Shown: piece after piece, positions 7,551 to 15,239 of the stretch
Numbering within the stretch: the stretch's first letter is position 1
How the letters are laid out: each line of letters opens with the position of its first letter
Assembly: GCA_026770615.1 (NCBI GenBank)
Contig: MU631943.1
Coordinates: 10,990 to 26,264 of the forward strand
Direction of reading: 5' to 3'
Origin: Pavlovales sp. CCMP2436
Taxonomy: Eukaryota > Haptophyta > Pavlovophyceae > Pavlovales
DNA length: 15,275 bases
Translations under genes and position numbers: made by a program
Notes under the pieces: model-generated
Database searches by the model: none
What the model was told of the DNA's origin: nothing
Seen by the model: only the letters and a program-made list of their open reading frames with translations

Positions 7551-9070
7551 CTTGGCCGCGGCGCCAGCTGCTGCGGCCGAGGGGAGCAGCGGCGCGACGA
7601 CTGGCCGCTGCAGAAGCTCGGGCGAGTACCGGAGAAGCGTTCTCTGGCAGTGCTCGTCGGTGTCGGAGTCGAACCACTTGAAGAGGACGAAGCGCACGTC
7701 ATTCCACTGCCGCCCGCTCAGCCGCGCCACCGACAGCACCGCCCCGACCCGGCGTGGGGTGATCTGCTCGCAGAGCGCGTCGATGGCAGCCTGCGCGCCC
7801 TCTCGGTGCAACTTGGCTGCGAGCTGGCCGAAGGGGAGGAGCGCCTCAGCCACCGCGCCCGCCGCCGCGCCCGCCATCGCGCCCGCCGCCGCGCCCGCCA
7901 CCGCGCCCGCCGCCGCGCCCGCCGACGCGACGAGTGCCGCGCCCGCCGCCGCGCCCGCCGCCGCTACGCGCTTGGCGCGGCCGAAAATGCGGACGATGGC
8001 CACGGTCGCTCGCGCTGGATTGGACTGCAGCAAAGCTACGAGCGAGTCGCTCCCGCGCACTTGACGGCGGCGGGTAGCGCGTCTGCTCGGCACCTGCTGG
8101 CCGACGGCCCTCTTCTTCATGGCCACGTACCCAGCAGCCGGCGGCTTGGCAGCTGCGCGCTTGCGCGCGGCGAGAAGCCTGCTCACCAGACTCTTCTGAT
8201 CCCGGAGCTCGTCGCGCAGACCGTCGGCGCGCTTGTCCGTGCGCGTGAGGAGCGTGCGCTGCTTCTCCTGCGCGAGCCGCTGAATCGATTCTCGAGCTGC
8301 AGCAGCTTGAAGCACCGCCTCCGCTCGGCTCGCCGCCTGCACTCGATGCGCCGCCAGATCCGCGACTGCTGCCGTGTGCAGGCGGCGAGCTGTGGCGAGC
8401 GCAGTGTCTGCGTCATGAGCTGCTGCCGCCGCCTCCTCGCGAGCTGCAGCCTCGGCCTCGACCGCAGCGACAAGCCGCTCAGCGTCCAGCTCAACTGCCC
8501 TCTCGGCGCGCACCCGCGCCTCGGCGCGCACCCGCGCCTCAGTCTCTGCATCGCGCGCCTTCACAGCGGCCACCTCCGATTGCTGCGAGGCGATGAGCTC
8601 CTCCTGCAGCCGCGCAAAATGGCCCGCCGAAATGGAAAGACGCCCCTTGCACGAGCCCAGCTCGCGCTGCGTGGCGCCCAGGTCTTGCTCTGACTGGTAG
8701 AGCTTCGTGAGCATCCCCTCGAGCTCCGCCTGCGCGGTCGCCTGCGCGCCGGCGGCGCGCGAGGAGTCGATCAGCCGATCGCGTGACGCCACCTGCTCCT
8801 CCAGCGCGGCAAGCTCGTCTGCGTGCGCCGCGCGGGCGAGCCCGCTGTACCAGGCTTTGTAGTCTTGCCGGCGGAGGTAGGCTAGCTCGGCCGTGAGCCT
8901 GTCCACCTCGTGCTCCGAGTTGGCGAGCGCGTTGCCGTCGGAGCGCGTGCGAGGCGGCACAGGTAGCTCGGCGAGGGGCTCGCGGCGAGGTGCCTGTAGG
9001 TTGGCAACGACACGCGCGGCGCGCTCTGCTTTCTCCTGGAGCTTCTTCGCGGCTGCGGCTCTGCCCGGGT
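7551..9070 (-). pseudogene. Coiled-coil and Ala/Gly-repeat part of the transposase gene
   Basis: One open frame, ending at TAG 7548-7550, encodes about 500 residues. From about 9060 to 8150 it is a long coiled coil (KKLQEKAERAARVVANLQ, then repeated heptads with EARVRAEARVRAERAVELDA). A basic stretch (PSRRATRRRQVRGSDSLVAL) follows, then an Ala/Gly repeat (about 7970-7855), then GRQWNDVRFVLFKWFDSDTD. The same frame continues past the TAG into the D-D-E core (VETARGTHNQLAAGG), so the stop probably replaced a Gln codon. Coiled coils in transposases usually serve to multimerise; that role is inferred. The upstream boundary is uncertain: above 9070 this frame turns into unnatural Arg/Pro/Cys-rich text, so an intron or frameshift must join it to the upstream part. 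The 484-residue plus-strand frame over 7239-8693 is its antisense shadow. Confidence 0.5.
7855..7970 (-). repeat. 12-bp GC-rich tandem repeat coding Ala/Gly
   Basis: Imperfect copies of GCGCCCGCCGCC (plus strand) encode repeated AGAAAGA-type text in the coiled-coil frame (AGAVAGAAAGAMAGAAAGAV). The length is likely to vary between copies. An 18-bp duplication (GCGCACCCGCGCCTCGGC) at about 8506-8541 adds the doubled EARVRA in the same frame. Confidence 0.8.
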
Positions 9071-9297
9071 GCAGGTCGAGCGGGCGGGAGCATGACAAGC
9101 TCGCTGGACGGCGGCAGGTCGAGCAGAGGCAGGGGCGGCGGCAGCAGGATCGGCGGGGGGATGGCAGGCCATGGGTCGGGCAGAGTGGAGAGCGGCGGCA
9201 GGGGCTCGGCGGCGGGCTGGACGGGAGGGTCAGCGGGGCAGTGGGCCGAAGAGGGGCGGGCTGAGCGGCGAGGGTGGCTGGCCTAGCCGATGTTTGA

Positions 9298-9362
9298 CAA
9301 GCGCATCGGCGAGGAGAGGCAGGGTCAGCGGGCCAGGGTGGCTCGCCTCGCCGATGCGCTTG
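9298..9362. repeat. 17-bp perfect inverted repeat
   Basis: Arms 9298-9314 (CAAGCGCATCGGCGAGG) and 9346-9362 are exact reverse complements around a 31-nt loop. The right arm overlaps the codons of the GKRIGEA motif. A partial direct copy of the right side (AGGGTGGCTGGCCTAGCCGATG) lies at 9271-9292. Confidence 0.85.
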
Positions 9363-9505
9363 CCCCCCGGGGGGGAAGAGGTGGTGAGTACGGGACGGGA
9401 AGCGTGCGCGGCGGGCAGCTGGACGGTAGCGGCAGGGGGGGCGGGCTCGGCAGCAGCAAGATCGGCGGTGGCAAGCTCGGCGGCAGCTGCGCGGCCGGCC
9501 TGCGC

Positions 9506-9550
9506 GATGCGAGTGCGCGCGATGCGAGTGCGCGCGATGCGAGTGCGCGA
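9506..9550. repeat. 15-bp tandem repeat, three copies
   Basis: GATGCGAGTGCGCGC occurs three times without spacing (9506-9520, 9521-9535, 9536-9550, the last with A at its end). On the minus strand it encodes ALASR three times in the frame that continues from the N-terminal ORF; other frames give RTRIA or HSHRA. Confidence 0.95.
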
Positions 9551-9747
9551 GCATTGCAGATGGCGATCATCTCGGGTACAACTGCAACACCGGCCTTCGC
9601 CATCGCGAACGGCTGCCCCAGCGCGAACTCCGTCATCTGAGGGAGGAGTTCGGCGGGGACTTCCGGCGCGTGCACGCCCCCCTGGCTGTTGAGGCTCGCG
9701 AGCAGCCGGCGACCTGTCTTTGTCGTCGACGAGCAACCTGGCACTCA

Positions 9748-10278
9748 GACCCACGGCTGAGACGAGTCGCCAGTGAGCCGAGCAGCTCCGTGCGCGCGCT
9801 TGGACGCCGCACCCCTGCGAGCGCCGAGGTTGGCGAACTCCTCGATGGCGATCGGGTCGTCCGAGCTGATCTCCTGGATCTCTTATCCGTTAGGCTTGGA
9901 CGAGGTCTTGATGCGCACGCCGAGCGCTTTTGCGAGGAGGCCGAATGCGGCCGGCTGGAAGATCGGGCAGACGTAGCTCGCGTTGTCGCGGAGCTGCTTG
10001 CCGTTGCGCGCGCCGGCGGCGAGGAAGATCCATCTGCGCACGAGCTCGAGGTAGTGCCGCGCACTGACCAGCACGAATCCCACCTCCTCTGCGAGCTCCG
10101 TGGCGTCGAGCAGAACTTGGTGCGCGTGGCACGCCTCGAGGTCAGCTGCTTTCGCGAGCTCGGCCTTTGCGCGCTTGTCCAGAGTCTTGGTACTGACGGC
10201 GCGCGGGCGCCTGATGGCCCAGCTTGACACCGTCCGCCTCTGGCCAGTCAGTGCGTGCACCTGCTGCTTCTTCGCCAT
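9748..10278 (-). pseudogene. N-terminal part of the transposon gene, unknown domain
   Basis: The ATG at 10278 opens a frame (MAKKQQVHALTGQRRTVSSW) that runs 131 codons to TAA at 9883-9885. It continues in the same frame (EIQEISSDDPIAIEEFANLG) to TGA at 9745-9747, and then onward again. It is basic at first, then helical (LDKRAKAELAKAADLEACHAHQ), and then ELAEEVGFVLVSARHYLELV. I recognise no domain. It could be the DNA-binding start of the transposase, which is inference from position only. The two stops are each one C-to-T change from CAA and CGA, which supports one originally continuous protein. The ATG lies in the first unit of a 70-bp tandem duplication, whose second unit repeats a start (ATG TCA AAG AAG) that soon ends in a stop. 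Confidence 0.45.
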
Positions 10279-10404
10279 CGACCTAAGCGTCAGCGAGTTG
10301 GAGGGGTAAAGCATGTGTTTTGTCAGCACGGGCGTGCTTCTTTGACATCGACCTAAGCGTCAGCGAGTTTGAGGGGTAAAGCATGTGTTTTGTCAGCACG
10401 GGCG
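10265..10404. repeat. 70-bp tandem duplication over the transposon gene start
   Basis: Units 10265-10334 and 10335-10404 match at about 67 of 70 positions (shared CATCGACCTAAGCGTCAGCG, GAGGGGTAAAGCATGTG and TTTTGTCAGCACGGGCG). On the minus strand the duplication covers the start codon and upstream leader of the N-terminal ORF. Confidence 0.95.
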
Positions 10405-10562
10405 CAAGTGAGCTAGCGAGCCCCCCCAGCCAAGACGGCCTGGAGTCCCGAAGAAGCTACCATCTACGCGAGCCCATCCCTAACCCATCAACCATCATCT
10501 CAGCCTGATTCCTAGGAGTTGGTGCAGTATGAGCGCGCGCAGGTGCGTGCGTCCAAAAAGGC

Positions 10563-10711
10563 TCACCTCAGGTCGGTCCGGTCGGAGCGGGCAGAACGGC
10601 GGCGGCGATGCTCGCTCAGGCTCGAGGTGAGATGTACCCTGAACATGGGAACATGACGAGTCAGTACATCCCGGTTGAACCCGGCAAACTTGCGCAGGTA
10701 CCTGGCAGAGT
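10563..10711 (-). other. Possible upstream exon of the transposon gene
   Basis: On the minus strand an AG at about 10712 (CCGCGGGCAG|ACTCTG) is followed by an open stretch reading SARYLRKFAGFNRDVLTRHV then PMFR, with a donor-like TTCAGG|GTACAT near 10642 or CTGAG|GTGAGC near 10567. The peptide looks like an ordinary amphipathic protein segment, unlike nearby Arg-rich frames. I cannot link it in phase to the ATG at 10278. The opposite strand also reads an acceptable peptide (MYPEHGNMTSQYIPVEPGKL), so strand and status are unsure. Confidence 0.2.
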
Positions 10712-10800
10712 CTGCCCGCGGGGGGGCGGCGCGCGTGCAAAGTAGAGCACGGCATACTTGAAATGATTTCCACTGGCGATTGCGAGAAGAAGACGTCTTT

Positions 10801-11056
10801 TCGTTGTTTTCAAAAAAGTCATGAAAGACGATAACTGCCAAAAAAACGCGAACATGCGTTGTGGGCCCTTTTTCGAAATTACGAGCATTGTGACAAAAGT
10901 TAGCTGCAGATTCGTGCATGGGACGCCGTCCCATTCACAAATATACAACTAACTTTTGTGTACCATCTCCGGTTCGTGAGTTGCTCCGGAGGATTTTCAC
11001 CCGATTTTTTCGCAATTTCCCCCAGGACTGGCCACTAATTCGGATTTCGACACTAG
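10801..11056 (-). repeat. Right inverted arm of candidate transposon
   Basis: Read from 11056 downward it begins CTAGTGTCGAAATCCGAATT and later has CACAATGCTCGTAATTTCGA, matching the left arm. It also contains a strong internal palindrome at 10893-10959 (ACAAAAGTTAG ... CTAACTTTTGT) with an inner stem around GGGACGCCGTCCC. No gene is visible in it. Confidence 0.55.
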
Positions 11057-11945
11057 TTCGTTTGTAAGCGAGGGGAGGCCAACCTATAAATTTTACCAAT
11101 CTTGAGGGTAGGGGGGTGACCCATCCTAAAATTTCGCCGCAGGCAAGAAAAAAATTGGAGTAGGGGGGTGACCCAACTTCAAATTTGCGCCGCTGCCAGG
11201 AAGGTGCCCGAAGGGGGGGTCCCAACCTCCATTTTACACCTAGGTTGATGAAATCTGGGGAAATACTCAAACAAAATCTTCGCCTGCGTCGAGCAACTCG
11301 ACAGGGCTGGACACACGTACTTCTCCAGCTGGCAGATATATCGCATAGCAGGAAATAGGATTGGGCGCTCGCGCAGCGCTTGCACGCCGTGCAGTGGACT
11401 AGACTGCGCGGCGGCGCTTGCTATAAATACGCACCATGGCGCTTGCACGCACGGCCGCTGAGCCTTGCCCACCAAATAGTCCGACGACGCCAAGCTCACC
11501 GAAGCGACCTTGCCAGCGCTATAGAGCACGCAGTAGACTGCCGCTGAGCAGCAGGCGGCTGAGCAGGCATCAAGTGATGTTGACCGTCAAGTCGGTTCGA
11601 TTTTTTTAAGTGTTTTTTATACTATTTAACTTTAGTTACTAACTTTGGATGTAAGAAACAAAAACGCGGATCCCAATGTTGCGGGAACTCGATCCCGCAA
11701 GCCCTGCAGCTTCCTATAAACACACCGACTTCTGCGCCTCCTGGGCACGGAACAGACGTATTTATGTACACTGGAGGTAATTTCCGTGAAGCGGGCTTGG
11801 AGGGGGGGTTCCAACCTCCGTGCGGTGCTCAAAATACAGTGAAGTGGTAGGGGGGTCACCCAACCTAAAAAATCTTCCAGTCGGTCGGGTAGGGGGTGAC
11901 CCAACCTCAAAATCCAGAATTGCCCTACAAACGAACTAGGGGAGG
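11057..11945. repeat. G-rich repeat cluster, non-coding
   Basis: A motif of the type GTAGGGGGGTGACCCAACCT followed by an AAAATTT-like end recurs at about 11106-11134, 11157-11186, 11844-11876 and 11887-11915. A shorter relative (GGGGGGGT(T)CCCAACCTCC) lies at about 11213-11230 and 11799-11820. Copies cluster at both ends of the segment, leaving a unique centre (11290-11770). CTAGTTCGTTTGTA at 11053-11066 recurs inverted at 11926-11939. CTATAAATAC at 11421-11430 resembles a TATA box, but no convincing gene follows. Confidence 0.6.
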
Positions 11946-12430
11946 GTTGCCATTAGCTAGATATTGCTTTTTTGGCAATATATTGCTTTCAATATTGGCC
12001 GACCCCCCACTGTAAATATAGCAAATATATTGGCCTATATTTTCCCATATATTTTCCAATAAGTGAATATGTCTGCCCATATAGCAAATATTTGCCATAT
12101 ATTGCCATATCATTGCTTAATAGAGCCAACAGGCGTGCTATCACCATATTAACGTCCGAATAGCGTCCCCAGAAGCTGCCATGCTCATATGGGATCGCCC
12201 GCAACAAAGGAGGATAATATATTTTACCAATATTTTCACTTATTGGGCAACATATGTAAAAAATATAGGCCAATATATTTGCCATATTTACCTGGTCAAC
12301 TTGCCAAGGTAAATATGGCAATATATGGCAAAAATATGGCAAAAAAAATCTTCGCTGGCGATATTGGAAAAAATATAGACAATATCTGGCCTATGCCAAG
12401 GGAGGGGCTGGCTTCATACTTCAACCACAT
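11946..12430. repeat. AT-rich segment with long inverted repeat
   Basis: This 480-bp AT island is built from GGCAATAT/ATATTGCC-type words. Arms 12012-12065 and 12237-12291 are inverted copies, nearly 90% alike over about 54 bp, both containing AATATAGGCCAATATATTTG on one strand or the other, with a 171-bp loop. It lies directly upstream of the plus-strand MULE gene and may be part of that element's terminal region, or a separate MITE. No coding. Confidence 0.7.
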
Positions 12431-12435
12431 TAAAA

Positions 12436-13683
12436 ATGTCTTTCACCACATTAGAACGCTACCACATAAAAGATTTCGCGCCAAACGGGCACCAGTGCCG
12501 CATGTTCGGTGGCGTGCTCACGGCGCTCTTCGGCGCAAAGGAGGCGAATGAGGTGGACAACGAGGACACCTACGCGTTCAACGCCAAGACCTATGATGAC
12601 AACGCGCAGGAGGAGGAGGTCGGCGCGAGCAAGAAGCCCCGCAGGCCGCGCACCAAGGTCGCCTGGTCGATCGTGATGCATCGCGGCAACACACTGTCCA
12701 AGCGTCCGCAGCAGGAGATTGACGAGGCGCTGAAGGCGCGCATGAAGAGGGCGCTAAACAACCTCGAGCTCAGCCTTCACCAGCCGCGATACTCTCGCGG
12801 CAAGGAGGGCGACCACGTCACGGCCTACCACTGCAGGTTCTACGGCCAGGAGAATGGTGCTTGCCCGTTCCTGTGCAGGGTGATCGAGCATGCCGACGGC
12901 ACGCGCACGCTCGAGGAGGCGAGAGAGCACACCGAGCATGTTGTGTACTCGGGTATGTTCGCTGCGCCTCAATCGCGTTGACCTCGCGGCCCGGCCGCTT
13001 TGATAGGAGTCTGGCGTCCTCCCCTCCGCTCTCCCCCAATCCCCGTATACTCGAACAGGGAAGAAGGCGCTCTCGCTTGCTATGAAGGCTAAGTGCTGCC
13101 CCGCCTCGCTCTCGAAGACGCCCGATGAGCTCGTGCATCACGCCCGCGACCACTTCGATCTCCCTCCCGACCTGATGCGCGCGCTAGACTCCAAGCCGGG
13201 GGCGGACGCGCTTAAGCGGTACCGTGGGTACGAGAAGCGCAAGGCAGACGCAGAAGGCCGCGAGGGAGATGCTGCGCTCAACTCATACGCAGCGGTCGAG
13301 CAGTGGTGCAAGCAGAACGAGCGCGCCAAGCTGGTGGAGCAGGACAAGGGTGTTAAGGACCACACGGTGTACGTCGTGAGCGGCTGGGAGATCGACTCCG
13401 AGACCGCGTGGGTCACGTCTTCACGTCCGAGAAGCTCATGAAGAACCTGTGGCACATCAAGGAGTCCGGCATCCCGATGATCCTGTGCGTCGATACAACG
13501 CACCGCCTGGTGGCCGAGGGGCACTCAGACTTCGTGTGCGGAGTGTTCGACATCGCTCAGAAGTTTCACAAGGTAGCCTACGGGGTCCAGCACAGCGACA
13601 AGGCAGTCGCCCCGAACGCGCATATGCTCCGGATGGTCGCTCAAGAGTACCTGCGCGTCAAGGAGAGGATGAAGTGGTCGTAG
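12436..13683 (+). pseudogene. MULE transposase, N-terminal half (truncated, frameshifted)
   Basis: Exon 1 is 12436-12952, the intron is 12953-13058 (GTATGT...AACAG, 106 bp, in phase), and exon 2 runs to TAG at 13681-13683. The N-terminus starts MSFTTLERYHIKDFAPNGHQ. A zinc-binding domain follows at about residues 135-172: YHCRFYGQENGACPFLCRVI then HTEHVV, a FLYWCH/WRKY-GCM1-like C..C..H..H pattern used by Mutator-like transposases to bind DNA. In exon 2 VFTSEKLMKNLW leads to IPMILCVDTTHRLVAEGHSD, FVCGVFDIAQKFHKVAYGVQ, which matches the first strands of the MULE DDE domain, Asp of VDTTH being the first catalytic residue. A frameshift near 13405 separates SGWEIDSETAWV from VFTSEK. The protein stops before the second Asp, the Glu and the SWIM finger, so it cannot be active alone. 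Confidence 0.75.
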
Positions 13684-14020
13684 GGGGTTAGCTTCAGTGC
13701 GTGTATTAAATTCGTTATTAGCACACAATTAGTTACTTTTATTCGTATTTGTTTCGAAGTTGACGGTGAAGTTGTCATTGGTACATTTGTTTTATATGGA
13801 TGGTTACGGAATCTATGAAACACATGTGACGGTGCGATTTTTTTTATTTTATAAGCTTACTAGTTATAGCAAACAAAACAATAATTATAAAAAGTTACTT
13901 ATTATCGAGATAACTAGTTAGTTACGTACAAATTATGAACGAACTTGGAAGAAAAGATTTATTACGCACTGAAGTTGTCATGAATTGGTACTAGTTCTAT
14001 TTGCTAAACCCTATTCATAC
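13684..14020. other. AT-rich spacer between convergent MULE halves
   Basis: No gene is seen. CTTCAGTGCGT just after the plus gene (13692-13702) recurs inverted just after the minus gene (13964-13974), and GAAGTTGTCAT...TTGGTAC occurs twice in direct orientation (about 13769 and 13971). A 9-bp inverted pair ACTAGTTAT/ATAACTAGT lies at 13859-13867 and 13910-13918. The shared flank suggests both halves carry the same 3' flank. Confidence 0.5.
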
Positions 14021-14610
14021 TCAGTACGCCGAAGACAGCGCGGCCCCTTTCGGGATGCGCATGTTCAGCGGGTACCCGGCTGCGGTCGTGCCGAACTTCT
14101 GCCCGTTGTTCACGTGGTGGACGAGCTTAAACGTCGATGGCGTTGTGACTTGCCCGCAGTGCATGTGCCAAAAGATCACGTGCTCGCAGACGAGGTAGTG
14201 CATGTACTTGCCGCAGCTGCACTTAATCAGTGGCTGCAGGTGTGAAGAGTCGAGTCGACGCCCATCATGCGCCACAGCATCGCCTCCGGCTTGGAGTTGT
14301 AGAGTGCGACGGTGAGCATGGCGAAAGCCTCGGAGAGGTCGAGAAAGTCGTGCAGGTTGGCGATGAGAGGGTCCGCATGCACTGCCGTGAGGATCTTAGA
14401 CGCGTCATTGCCCATCACCGCGAGGAAGCGAGCTGCCGTCTGCGAGTACAGCTTGGCGCGCGCCTTTTTGGGCAGGCCGTTGATCTGCGAGCTGAGGCGC
14501 TCGCGCGGCAGGAGCAGCACGGGCGTGCCGTCGAGCGTGGTCTCGAGCACCGACTCTCCGAACTGTAATGATAAATAACAAATAATGATAAATGATGATA
14601 AATGATGATA

Positions 14611-14726
14611 CATGCTGATACATGCTGATACATGCTGATACATGCTGATACATGCTGATCAATGATCAATGATCAATGATCAATGATCAATGATAAAAGA
14701 TAAAAGATAAAAGATAAAAGATAAAT
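14611..14726. repeat. Three-phase evolving tandem repeat in intron
   Basis: CATGCTGATA five times (14611-14660, last base C) passes directly into GATCAAT five times (14657-14691) and then GATAAAA four times plus GATAAAT (14692-14726). The array lies in the 369-bp intron (14563-14931) of the minus MULE gene. Confidence 0.95.
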
Positions 14727-14850
14727 AATAAATGATGGATGGTAAATGATATGAACAACACTAGCAATGCAATGGCATTTATGGCAGGACAGCGTCAGTC
14801 AGAGAGAGCGGCGGGGGGGGGGATAAAAATAATTCGGATGTAACTAAATG

Positions 14851-14922
14851 GCAGAGTCCGGAAGCAGGGCACAGTCCGGGAGAAAGGCAGAGTCCGGGAG
14901 AAGGGCAGAGTCCGGGAGAGAG
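14851..14922. repeat. 18-bp tandem repeat, four copies
   Basis: GCAGAGTCCGGGAGAAGG-type units stand at 14851, 14869, 14887 and 14905, each 18 bp with few mismatches. They end next to the donor site of the same MULE intron, so the repeat is intronic although one minus frame through it is open. Confidence 0.9.
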
Positions 14923-15171
14923 CGGAGTTACCTTTTGCTCAATCCAGCCCACGACGAGCACGAAGGTGGCATTGCACAACACGGCGGGGTTGAACTTCTC
15001 GTTAAACCCGTAGTCATCCCGACCTTTGTGCCCGAGCCATGTGCGCATCTTCTCGCCGAACTGGCCGAGCGCGTGCCTGACCCAGCGGACCGCGTCTTTC
15101 TGCGTGCGGTTGGTCCCCTCGAGGGCCCGTTGTTGTCGGAGCCGCAGCCAGCGCCGACCTGCACGGTGGGG

Positions 15172-15239
15172 GTGGGGGAAGAGGTGGGGGGCGGGGGGGG
15201 GGGAGGGGGGGGATTAGTTGTAGAATATGGTCCCCTAGA
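15172..15239 (-). repeat. G-rich tract in MULE intron
   Basis: Long G runs broken by single A or C bases (15172-15212) form, on the minus strand, a C-rich tract before the acceptor at 15159 (CACCGTGCAG|GTCGGC). It works as an extreme pyrimidine tract for the short intron 15159-15256. Confidence 0.6.

Larger units (their letters stand above)
9071..9744 (-). other. Pro-rich linker region with GEASHPGP motif
   Basis: All three minus frames are open for long stretches, so the true frame is uncertain. The frame continuing from the N-terminal ORF reads VPGCSSTTKTGRRLLASLNS... to LPQMTEFALGQPFAMAKAGV and then becomes Pro-rich (about 9490-9325). A second frame carries GGKRIGEASHPGPLTLPLLA at about 9310-9366. 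The GEASxPGP pattern recurs in algal and dinoflagellate repeat-derived proteins as I recall, and resembles the NPGP end of 2A-like peptides with His for Asn. An intron or frameshift should connect this region to the coiled coil. Confidence 0.35.
3901..11056 (-). mobile_element. Candidate DNA transposon with inverted arms and D-D-E transposase
   Basis: Two related sequences in opposite orientation flank a broken transposase gene. Left arm block 1 (3901-3927: CTAGTGGGTCGAAATCCGAA...) matches the reverse complement of 11030-11056 (CTAGTGTCGAAATCCGAATT...). Block 2 (4166-4197: CACACTGCTCGTATTTTCGA...) matches the reverse complement of 10860-10892 with few mismatches. The blocks keep their order on both sides; the sequence between them has diverged and differs in length. 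The gene between runs on the minus strand from 10278 to 4796. Exact ends and target-site duplications could not be fixed, so the boundaries are approximate. The alternative is two unrelated copies of one dispersed repeat. Confidence 0.5.

Noticed and set aside
7239..8693. A 484-residue plus-strand open frame
   Set aside because: It is very Arg/Ala/Leu-rich with RRARHRARR repeats and lies antisense to the coiled-coil and transposase frame, which shows clear heptads and in-phase splicing on the minus strand.
4796..10278. Reassignment of TAA and TAG to glutamine in this organism
   Set aside because: The PsbW-like and OTU frames end at ordinary TAA codons with no sensible extension, one break is TGA, and the same gene has frameshifts; decay explains everything.
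10513..10526. 14-base identity (TAGGAGTTGGTGCA) with the reverse complement of 6785-6798 in the transposase exon
   Set aside because: One such 14-base match is expected by chance in a 15-kb window compared with itself on both strands, and the flanks do not align.
11436..11609. A 57-codon ATG-initiated frame just after CTATAAATAC
   Set aside because: The ATG lies only about 6 bp after the TATA-like word, inside the zone upstream of any transcription start, and the peptide shows no motif.
14611..14726. CRISPR-like array
   Set aside because: Units are 7-10 bp with no spacers and lie in a eukaryotic intron, so it is a minisatellite.
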